NCBI GenBank assembly: GCA_033439795.1 | Contig: JAUTDP010000010.1 | Span: 186,001 to 250,000 of the forward strand | Direction: 5' to 3' | Length of the DNA stretch: 64,000 nucleotides | Origin: Sordaria brevicollis | Taxonomy: Eukaryota > Ascomycota > Sordariomycetes > Sordariales > Sordariaceae | Shown here: piece after piece, positions 50,200 through 59,874 of the stretch | Position numbering within the stretch: the stretch's first letter is position 1 | How the letters are laid out: each line of letters starts with the position of its first letter | The notes under the pieces: model-generated | What the model was told of the DNA's origin: nothing | Seen by the model: the letters and a program-made list of their open reading frames with translations, nothing else | The model's database searches: none | Position numbers and translations under genes: made by a program

Positions 50200-51080
50200 C
50201 CTCTTCGATCTAATTTAATTAACCTATTAAATATTTTATTTATTTATTATTCTACCCTCCTCCTCCTTACGCAACGCTCTTCTCCCTCCTACGTTTATTC
50301 CCGCGCTTAAATTTTCTATCGAATTCGAGGAGTTCGAAATTCTTAACGAGAAAAAGAAAGTAGGGCTCCGCTTTATTAAATTTAACCCTTTATTAATATT
50401 TTTAAAGGGTTTAATTAATACGCTTAAGAATAAACGCTTATATTAATTTATAAATTTCTTTACCGTTATTTCTATTTTTAATATTTCGCTAATTCTTTTC
50501 TTATAGGTTAATTATATTAAATTAGAAATATAATATATTTTTTACTTAAATAGGTATTACGAATATATTATTAAATTTAAATATATATTTTATATAATAT
50601 ATTATAACGATAATAAGAGGTATAATTGTATTAACGGTTTTATTTTCGTTTTAATAAAGGTTTAGGAAATAATACTATTCGGGAAGTAAAATTATAAAAC
50701 CTTCGGGTATATTCGTTATATAATCGGCATTATATATAATATAATTAAATTATTAAAGGATTAGGTTATTATTAAATTAATTATTTCGTAAAAGAGGACG
50801 TTCTAAAAAAAACGAAAAAATATTACTAATTATTATTCTTTTTAAGGAATAATATAATAATATTATTACTATTAATATTCCTTAGGCCGTATTCCGGCTT
50901 AAGCCTACCGCTTTTATTACCCCTACTACTCCTTCTATTCCTATTACCCCTACGAATAAAATAATACCTACCGGTATTATAAAATCGTTAATCGCCCAGT
51001 TCGATAAATTAGAAGAGGAGGTTTAAACGCTAAAAGAGGCGTCCATACGCCGTAAGAAGAAGCTCCGCTACGAAAAATAA
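50200..51080 (+). pseudogene. Antisense coding-like region in the 3' part of the gypsy element
   Basis: On the plus strand, opposite to gag-pol, two stretches read like protein once RIP-type stops are ignored. From about 50255: FIPALKFSIEFEEFEILNEK and onward in one frame, with stops almost all TAA/TAG. From about 50892 in another frame: a Pro/Thr-rich segment, then SLIAQFDKLEEEV*TLKEA and a basic end RRKKKLRYEK followed by TAA, which looks like a coiled coil. The change of frame could mean an intron or a lost base. The minus-strand reading of the second stretch is Gly/Val/Ile-rich and looks like a shadow. I do not recognise the product. It could be an antisense ORF of the element or a captured host fragment. 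Confidence 0.45.
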
Positions 51081-51189
51081 AAAAATTAAAAATTAAAATC
51101 AATATTCTAATATTTTTTAACCGTATTAATTTCTTTTCTCTCTTTTTATATTATATAATAAAATAATCGGCGGAATTATCGTTTTTAAT

Positions 51190-51350
51190 CGTTAGGCTAT
51201 ACTTCTCTTTAAAAGCGTTTAAAGCGGTAATATTAATTAATTTTTCTAATAATTCCTATATTTAATTAACTTACTTTTATTAATTAATTAATAATATACG
51301 GCCTAAATCTTAGGTTTTAATATAGAGGATTTCATTTATTAAATATTTTT
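51190..51350 (-). pseudogene. Chromodomain-like remnant of the gypsy pol
   Basis: The minus strand reads NEILYIKT*DLGRILLIN and then *I*ELLEKLINITALNAF. This matches the chromodomain layout (an EILD-like start, an LVxW-like strand, TWEPxENL near the end) with Trp codons turned to TAG. Position after integrase fits chromoviruses. The match is by pattern only. Confidence 0.5.
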
Positions 51351-54300
51351 TCTTACTATTAATTATAATAGTAAGCGATTATAAATCGGTAATTATTTAG
51401 CCCGGTAAAGAGTCGTTTCTAGCGCATTATAGAAAGTCGACGTAAAATTTATTAAATACCCGCAATAAAAGGTCGGAGAACTCTATAACGAAGGGGTTAA
51501 ATATTCGAAATATTATATATTTAGTATATAATTAATTTAGCTTCTTTTTAGGGCGGATCGTCGTAAAATTTTTGAAATTAAACTAAATTTTATCCTTAAT
51601 TTTAAAAACTTTAATAAATAAACGTTTTTTATTAACGAATTATTTTTATTTTTATACTAATACCGCTATTATAATTTAATAGAAATCTATAATTTATTAT
51701 AATCGGTTTACGAAATTCTATACTCTCTTTTAAGGATTTTTAGAATTTATTTCGGTAAAAAAGGAGAATATAAAGATTAAAAATTATAAATAATAACCGT
51801 AAATAATATAAAAAGGGAATATATTAATAATTATATTAATTTTACTATTAATCGCTAATTATATAATAGGATATTAATAATTTTAATTATTCTAAATATT
51901 ATTAATAAAAACGCGAAGGAATATTTATACCTTTTAATTTATTCTTTCTAAGCTATTATCGATTTAAGGGTAGAAAATAATATTTAATAATTAATTAATA
52001 CTTAATAAATTATATAAGCGCTTCTAAAAGCGGTTAATTTAATTAATATTATAATTACTTATAATAGAATTAAACCAACCGTAATAACGGATAAAATAGC
52101 GGAGGAAAGCTTCTATAATAATTTCCGCTTCTATAGAGGGGAAGGGCTCTAAAATTACCGATTTATTAAATTAATCTTTAATAATTAATAAATTAATATA
52201 ATCGTTAATAAGGGGAAGGTCTATAATAAAATCTATTTAAATCTCTTTAAAAAATTATTCTAGAATAGGGAGCGGTTTTAATAGCCCCTTCTTCTAATTT
52301 TTCTAATATTTAATTTAATTATAAATATCGTAATTAATAATAAAACGGCGGATATAAGTATTTATTAACGGTTAATAGAAATTTCTATTAATAATATAAA
52401 TAGTACTTTCTTTTCTTAAATAGCCGAAAATAATAAAGTCGTAAATTTTTTAAATAAAACGGGTACGTAATATATTCTTTTTAAAATCTTTTAAAAATAA
52501 ATAAAGAATTATTACTTTTAAAAAGACGGGAGCCTTAAGGACCTAAATATAATCTTTATAATAAAATTTACTTATATTATCAATTTTATATTCGTCTAAT
52601 TATACCTTTAACCCTTATACCGATATAAAGAGGGTTTTATCTTTATTAATAATAACTTAACGGACTATTTAGTAAATTTTGTCGTCCTAAACGGTTCGGT
52701 CGAAAAATTATTATAAATCCGGATTTTTAAATACTTTTACGCCCTCTCTTATAAAAAAGACGGTAAACGCTATATAAATATAATTCTTTAAAGCGGATTC
52801 CGGGATTAATTATATATTTTAAATTTTAATATCGGCTTTATTAAATCGGTCCTAATTTCTATAGGATAAAACGTCCGGTATTATAATAAGAGCATTAAAG
52901 TAATAAACGATTTAAAAATTAAATTGGGAGAAGAATTCAATTTAACGAGCCTATTATTCTAAGAGGTATTAACGCTCTATAAAGTATTCGAAATTATAAT
53001 AATCCATTATTACTATAAATTTCTTATAATTACGCAATTTTATAAATTACTCTTCCAAATAACGGATAATAAAAAATATTTCTTTATTATAAATAGGGTA
53101 ATTACACTCCGTAAAGGTAAATTTCTAAGAATAGAAGCCTACTACAATCCTTTTACCTTCTATAAACTTTTGGGAAAAGATATTACCTAAATTATAATTA
53201 TTATAATTAATTTCTAAAAAGGTAAATAATTCGGGGTCCTATTAAATAAGGATAAGGGCTTTTATAAAATATTATTTTAACTTTACGAAAGCGTTATTAT
53301 ATTATTTAATCTATTCGAAAATAATACCCTTATTTATTAAAACCGTTAATAATTTAAAAATTATAGAAAAATCCTTAATAAATATCCAATAATAATTCGC
53401 AAAACCTAAAAAATTCTTTACTCCCTTTTAAAACGTAAGGGCCTCCTATTCGATAATAATTTTAATTTTCTTTAAATTGGCTTTAATATTAATTCCCGTA
53501 ATTATAATAAAGCCTAAATATTTAACTTCCTATATAGTAAATTCGTATTTTTTAAAATTTAAATAAAGATTAACGTTAATTATTCGTTCGATTACCAATT
53601 TAACCTTCTATATATACTCCTTCCTTATATTATTTAAAAAGATTAATATATCGTCTATATAAATAGAATAGAAATTATTTAAATAATTACTTAATATTAT
53701 ATTTATATACTATTAAAACGTCGCTAATACCCTTATTAACCTAAATAATATAATTATCTATTCGAATAACCTATACCGATAATAGAAAATTATTTTACTC
53801 TCTTCCCTTTTTATTATACGGATTTTATAAAAGGCTTATATTATATTTATTTTAATAAATTACTTCGATTTAGTAATAATACGGAAAGTCTCCTTAATAA
53901 AGGGGAAAGGGTAACGGTCGGCGCGGATAATAATATTAAAGGCGTAATAATTGCAATAGAAATGTAAATTACTACCCGGCTTCCTAACGAAAAGTATTAA
54001 TATAGTAGCGGCGGAATTATTAACGTAAATAAAACCCTTATTGAAAAAATCCCTTAGGGTCTTCTTTAAAATTAATAATTTATTTCTAAATATATTATAT
54101 AATAAGTTATAAAGGAGGGGGAATTTATTATTTTATTTATCCTACTAAAATTCGATCTTATAATTTATACCCGGATAATAAGGGTTTATTTTATTTACTT
54201 CGGACTATTTTTAAATATAAAGAAGGTTGTAAAATTCGGGAGGGATACGTTCCTTTAATTCTTTATCGGTAAAATCGATTTTAAGAATAAAAACCTTTTT

Positions 54301-55100
54301 AATATCCTATAAATTTATTATAAATATAGTAAATTTTACTATAGCGCGGCCTTACTTTTTTTTAATACGGTTAATAATAATTATAAATATTATTATTAAA
54401 TAATATATAGATTCTTTAATTTCTATTTTTATAAAGGAGGCGGTCGTTAGGGAATAGTTTAAATAAGGGACCTAATAGCCGGTAGCCCTATATTAAAATT
54501 TATATTTATATAGAACCGAATACGCTTTTATAACCGTTAATTAAAATTTTCCTAAAATAATTAGGAATTTTAGCTTAAGGATTACGTAAACGCAAATTAC
54601 CAATTTATAACCGTAGATATTAATACGAAAATATATAATCCCTTTAATTATAATACCTTCTATTTTTATAGATACACCTTTTACTACCCTTTTAAATATA
54701 AGGATAACGGGAATCTTTAACTTTTTAACTACTTTTTTATTAATTACGGTATAATATTAATAACCTTCGTTAATAAGGGTATAAAAATAATCTTTATTAT
54801 TAATAATTATTAGTATTTTAATAACGTTTATTTTTATAAATCCTAAGAATTCTACGGCTCCCGCTTCTTTATTTAATATTCTAAAGCGCTCCTTTATATA
54901 ATTTTATAAGGGAGTTACTCTTTTCCCGATTTATCCGTAAAGGAATAATCGCTATTATTATTATTTAATATAGGAAGGACGGTCTATTTTGTAATTTTAA
55001 TAGAAGTAATACCGATTAAATTAAAATACTAAATAAAGTAATATTTATACTTCTAAATTATATAACCGTTAATACTATAATATAAGTAGAAGCCCTACGT
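51351..55100 (-). pseudogene. Gypsy gag-pol remnant: zinc knuckle, RT, RNase H, integrase
   Basis: Read right to left. At 55047-55088 the minus strand keeps the spacing of a CX2CX4HX4C knuckle, but all four ligands now read Tyr or similar, as expected from TGT/TGC-to-TAT/TAC and CAC-to-TAC changes. At 53650-53661 the reverse transcriptase box YIDD is intact and followed by ILIF. Downstream EVKYLGFII and KNFLGFANYYWIFIKDFS are the RT thumb and RNase H junction of Ty3/gypsy. At about 52212-52235 IDFIIDLPL is the integrase core around its first Asp, followed by NLLIIKD. In-frame stops are TAG or TAA at positions where Trp or Gln is usual. No gene product can be made. Confidence 0.85.
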
Positions 55101-56451
55101 ACGACGCTTATCCTTTTTATCGATAGAAATTTATTTAATACGTTTTTCGCCAAGGTTACCGGGGTTAATTTTAATATAATTTATAATTATATAGGTATTT
55201 CTATTAGTATTTTTAATATATTCTATAATAGCGGGGGTTTTATAATATTAAAATTAATAAGAACGACTATTATTAAAGTATTTATAATTATTAAGGGTAT
55301 TATAATAATAATAGCCGGGGAAATTCCTAATATTCTTAAATTTTTATACGATTTCCTTAAATCGGTCGACAAATTCTTCGTAATCTATAAATATTTAAAC
55401 GTTAATTATTTATTCGTATAAAATAATAAAAATAAAAGTATTTAATTAAATTAAATAGGAATTATCTTCTTACGAAAGGTTATTAACCTTAATAAAATTT
55501 TCTTCGAAAATAAAGAATTAATTAAAGAAAGACTAATTCTTTCGCTATTTAACCGTTTTAAAACGCGTAAAAGCTTACTTCTTTTTATTATCATTATTAA
55601 ATATTCCTTTTAAATAGGCGAAGAATTCTTTAAAGTTATATTCGTTATTAAATCCTTTATAATATTAAAAGGTTTAAATTTTAAACTTTTTATTAATAAA
55701 TACAATTTCCAAAAGTATTACCCAATTTAATTTATTAATATTCTAAATTTTAGTATTATACTCTTCTTCGTATATAAAACGAAGGTTATTTATCTATAAA
55801 TTAAAATTCGTAGGAATACCGTCCTAAATTAATTATTTAAAATATTTACGTTTTCCCTTTATATAAGGAGCGCTTTCTTTAATAATAATTAATACGCTTA
55901 AATTAATATTAATCGTTAGAGAGGGAATTGGGCCCGTTATTAAGGGGATAGCGTTTTTAATTATTTAAATAAATTCTTCGTTAATAAAAAATTTAAAAGC
56001 GAAATTGCGTTTTTTTTTACGAAAGGCTTCGAATTTATTTTATTATTCCTTAGCGGCTTTTTAAATAGCGGCGTTGCGAATAATTATAGTAATTTCATTA
56101 ATAATAAAGGGTAAGGAATTCTATTTAAACTATTAAGCGGCCTACTAAGCGGCCTATTCGGTTTTAATAATTAAAACGGCGGCGAATACGGCGGCAATTT
56201 CTTCGGGGGATAGTTAAGGGGGAACAACCTACTACGCAGCTTATTAAGCAATTTATTAAACGGCCTACTAAGCGGCTTATTAAACGGCCTATTAAGCAGC
56301 CTATTATTATTATTAATATTATTAAAATTATTAATATTATTAATATTCTCCTATAGCAGCGGCTACGACGAAATTAATCGGTAGCCCCTCTATATTCAAC
56401 GCTACCTCGGAGTGGTCTTATTTTATTAAATCTATTATTAATAGAACCTAA
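55101..56451 (-). pseudogene. Gypsy gag N-terminal remnant
   Basis: Between the zinc-knuckle remnant and the 5' LTR. Expected to hold the leader and the gag start. I could not identify a start codon, as ATG and CAT words are nearly absent after RIP. A short tandem repeat lies at 56131-56304. Confidence 0.5.
56131..56304 (-). repeat. Degenerate 12-bp repeats in the gypsy gag region
   Basis: The plus strand repeats variants of AAGCGGCCTACT and AAACGGCCTATT at 56131-56160 and again at 56224-56304. Period 12 keeps a reading frame, so it probably encoded a 4-residue repeat near the gag N-terminus. Copies differ by transitions. Confidence 0.6.
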
Positions 56452-56673
56452 TATAACGGAAAAGTATAATTAATATACGTATTAATCGTTATAATTATAT
56501 TAAAATTCTATAAAGGAGGAAAACTCTAACTATAAGGCGGACCCACTAGCGGCGAAGTTTTGAAGCGGGAGGGTAGAGCACGTACCGCCACGCTAGGGCG
56601 TCGAAGCGGGGCGTGTAGCCACACTCTAGTCGCTATAACCAAAGCTCTATACCCGGGCGGTAGCCCCATAACA
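56452..56673 (-). repeat. Right LTR (5' LTR) of the gypsy element
   Basis: 222 bp, plus strand from TATAACGGAA to CCCCATAACA. Its right half is richer in G+C than the partner LTR, so the two copies were hit unevenly. In element orientation it starts TGTTATGGGG. Confidence 0.92.
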
Positions 56674-56678
56674 ACTTA
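56674..56678. repeat. Target-site duplication ACTTA, right copy (gypsy element)
   Basis: Matches 49771-49775. Confidence 0.9.
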
Positions 56679-57569
56679 ATATAACTACAAATACTGTACT
56701 TTTTAATAAAGAAGCTGGCCGGCCTTTTACTTAAGTAGGATTTACTATTATTATTTTATAAAAATCCTTAGTAATAATACAAAATCCTATATTTATACGG
56801 TTATTCTTTATAACCTCTTTATTATATTATAATTAATACGAATTTGCCTAAATAGAGTAAAGACTTCCTTTAATAACGAAATAGAATTTAATAAATTAAA
56901 TATCGGGATTTATAGCCCTAGGGACTTTACGCGCCTTATATAAAGTTATAATTTATTCTTATTAAAACGATTAAATTATTTAATCGTAATTAACGCGGCC
57001 GGGGCGTAAAATGGCGATTAATTAAGCTTTAGTTAATTTCTTAATTTCTTTATCGTTAAAATATATTACCTTAGTAAAATTATTATATTATTCGTAAATT
57101 TTAAAATATTTAGTAAAATTAATCTCGTAGTATAAATCTTTAATAATTTTTATTATTTATAAATTTAATTAAGTTTTTTTAACCCTAAAGTCTATAATAG
57201 CCTTTAAATCGGTATACTAATCGTTTTTCTCGGTTATATAATCGTAATAGTTACGCTCGTAATAAAAACCACTACGTATAGCGGTAATAAATAACTCCTT
57301 AAAGCGGGCCTTTCTTTCAATTATAATTTCTCCTTCGGATTCCTCGCTTTTATAATCCTCGATATTAGATTCGACGGGTTTAATAAACTAGGGCTACCAA
57401 TTTATAAGATTAATATAATCTTATAACCCTAAGTTTTAAGCTTAGGAAATAAAGGTATTTTCTTAAGCGGGCTAATCCTTTAGCGAATTAAAATGGATAT
57501 TATTAATTTTCGACGACGATATTATTATTATTATTGGCGTAGTTCGGTCGAATCGGTAAGACTCTTAAT
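56679..57569 (-). pseudogene. Copia gag remnant
   Basis: The right arm of the outer element, next to its 5' LTR. At about 57160-57275 the minus strand reads FYYERNYYDYITEKND, then a TAG, then YTDLKAIIDFRVKKT, a protein-like run with RIP-type stops and consistent with copia gag. The rest of the interval is too decayed to read. It continues into the pol remnant left of the nested element. Confidence 0.65.
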
Positions 57570-57745
57570 TGTAATAATAGCGGTAATATTAGGGTAGTAA
57601 AGAAGGCTTAATTGTATATATAATTGTGTGTAAGACTCTGCAGACGTGTAGATCTCTGGTCACTGTAAAATCCCTCAGACTCCAGACCTCGGTTATAATC
57701 ACGTGCACTCTGTCCTCCCAGAGTGGGCCACCCAGTATTATAACA
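57570..57745 (-). repeat. Right LTR (5' LTR) of the copia element
   Basis: 176 bp, TGTAATAAT to TATAACA. Gap-free match to 45182-45357. Its second half is less damaged than the left copy. Confidence 0.92.
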
Positions 57746-57750
57746 GCTAC
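57746..57750. repeat. Target-site duplication GCTAC, right copy (copia element)
   Basis: Matches 45177-45181. Normal-composition DNA resumes immediately. Confidence 0.92.
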
Positions 57751-59874
57751 CGCTTTACACTTGCACTGTTGCACGCCCTAACGAAGCGAGATGTCGGAGT
57801 TAGCCCCGGCCAATCACATCCTACCGCTCCATGAATCCGACACTGGAAGTTGAGCCGCCCGCGCGAGCGCGATTTTCCTGCTCAAGGACAGTGCCGTTTT
57901 TCTGTTGTTTCAACCGCGGTACACTCCATCATGCTGCTTTCATCACCCGCTAAAGACCCTTGGAGTTGACAAAGAAACAGAGGAGGCCTCCCGGAGAGTT
58001 CCTTCTTCCAATCCGATGCAACATGAACCCATCCAACACGACACCTCCATCCATCCAGCCCACGTGCTAAACTCCTCTTTGACACCTCGCAGGATTCAAT
58101 AGAGCGGGTGGCAGTGCTGATGGGAAATGCAGCGTTGCAGATCAAGGGACCAGATAAGCTTCACGCACATTCGATCCCGTCCAATGCCGCTTTGAAGCTG
58201 GACCGGTCCCGGTTTGCAACGGCAGCGTCGCAGTGTGAGCGAGAGCTCGAGAGCTCAAGGACCTCAACAAGCTCCTACTTCCAGCATGATGGATATGGAT
58301 GCGTGGCATTGACCGTGAAAGACGTGATGGGACACCACCACTGGGAATCTGGGATGAACAAGACGAACATGACATGGAACGTCGACAAACATGAACTTGT
58401 CATTATAAACACAACCACAAGTTGCAATCATGTCCCCGGTCTCTAGCACAGGACTCGTGCTCGAGTCCCATTTTCTCGGGTCTCGTATCCAGTGCAACGA
58501 GCTGGAGCTTGATACAGGAAGCTCAAAGCTACCCCTCCACTGCCCTCCCGCCCCCATGCTCCCAGTGGTTGATGCTTCGGGATGCCTATTTTGGACATGA
58601 AGGGTGTGAAGTGGAATGCTGATGGGTTGTGATGTATGAGCTCTGTGTGGAGGGTCCTGTTCGCTGGATGAAGTCGTCTGCCTTTCTTCCGCGGCAAGAT
58701 ACCGTATTTGGCGGCTTCGGCGTGGATGAGCCATCGTGTCATCCACTTCACAGTCCATCCAAGGGTACAAGGAATCTTCACTTGCACATCTTGCTAATCA
58801 AGAGAGCAGCAGTCTCGTTTCGCAACTCCACCACAACCCCAATGTTTTCTTCCCCGTTCATCACCAACCGTGCACCAATGCACCGGGTGGAGTGGAGGGC
58901 AGTTGGAGCACATGCAGTGAACTGAACTCATGGGCCAGGCTCAACCTCACATGCAAGAGAAGCGTTGTTGCTTCATGCATGCATCATGCTCTTTCAAAAT
59001 GTTTTTCGCGTTCTGGTTTTCCCGAAGCACACAAGCCAGCTGCTTTCCGGCTGTGCCAGTCAGTCCGCTGTCCGCTGTCTGTTCAGACTGGATGCTGTGA
59101 TTCGGGGCGGGGACTCGTAGAAGAGAGTGGAACGAGCAGAGCAGGCAGGCTCTTCCAAACGCAGAACAAGTCTTCCCCTCCATCCACTGCCATTCACACC
59201 ACTGCAGTCTTGACCCCTGCCCCAACGCCAACTTCAACTTCAACCACAGAACCAAAGGAAAAGAGTGGCGTTTCACAATACCACCAATATCCGGCTTTGA
59301 TCAGCATCCCTGTCCATCCATCGGTACTGTGTCCCCCACGACGGACAACGATACCACCGCAGACGAGCTTCCGAGCACCCCTACCTCCACGTCAAGGTAC
59401 CTCTCAACCTCAAGATTGTACCTCCAACCCGGTCGACCGAGCTAAGCTTTATCGAGCAATTCCAGAGAGCAGAGAGCTTATCGCCTCTCGAGGATTGGAC
59501 CAGACGGGGGCCTTCCCACGAACAGTTGAGAGAATGGCCGGCTTCGACGACAGTGGCCCCGTCATGGCGGGAATGATTGGGATTCTCTTCTTCTTTTTCT
59601 TCGCCATCCTCCCAGGCCCGCCAGAGAGACAGTATGCGCCGCGAGTATATAATCCACTCCCTCCCTCTACTGGTAGGGAGCCTCTGAATGAGGATTAAGA
59701 GTCGTCTCTCAACCAAGACTCCTGTTCTTTGTCTTGTCGTATCACTGTATTGCCGTTCTCCGCATCGGTTCCTAGGTCTTTGCGTACCTCAGCCACCTAG
59801 ATTACCGCCTTTGGTCCTTTTCTTCCACCTTCGTCGAAAACTCTCAAGGTCTTACGACGTTGCTCGGAGCCAAC
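57751..59874. promoter_or_regulatory. Upstream region of hak-1
   Basis: 2.1 kb between the transposon block and the hak-1 start. A plus-strand frame of up to 320 aa (58736-59698) has no domain and no homology I know; I treat it as chance or as a long 5' leader. Pyrimidine-rich DNA before 59875 fits a 5' UTR. Specific sites not assigned. Confidence 0.45.

Larger units (their letters stand above)
49776..56673 (-). mobile_element. RIP-inactivated Ty3/gypsy chromovirus-like LTR retrotransposon nested in the copia element
   Basis: 6,898 bp with 222-bp LTRs and an ACTTA duplication. Minus orientation is shown by a long polypurine tract abutting the left LTR and by the order zinc knuckle (55.05 kb), reverse transcriptase (53.65 kb), integrase (52.2 kb), chromodomain-like remnant (51.2-51.35 kb). 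RT before integrase, with a chromodomain at the end, is the Ty3/gypsy chromovirus plan. Every motif carries RIP-type changes. Between the chromodomain and the left LTR is about 1.2 kb that reads as coding on the opposite strand. Confidence 0.93.
45182..57745 (-). mobile_element. RIP-inactivated Ty1/copia-like LTR retrotransposon, split by a nested element
   Basis: 12,564 bp in total, bounded by 176-bp LTRs and a GCTAC duplication. Removing the nested element (49776-56673) and its 5-bp duplication leaves 5,661 bp, a normal copia length. Orientation is minus: the polypurine AAGGGGGTG on the minus strand abuts the left LTR, gag remnants lie at the right end, and integrase precedes reverse transcriptase when read right to left, the copia order. 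The interior is extremely A+T rich, with almost no CpA or TpG, while CpG words remain. This is the footprint of repeat-induced point mutation. No intact frame survives. Confidence 0.93.

Noticed and set aside
45182..57745. Possible centromere or large isochore
   Set aside because: The AT-rich block has exact LTRs and target duplications at both ends and is only 12.6 kb; nested RIP-mutated transposons explain it fully.
58736..59698. 320-codon plus-strand frame upstream of hak-1
   Set aside because: No domain, shifting composition, and a poly-Phe stretch; position fits the hak-1 leader. Not supportable as a gene.
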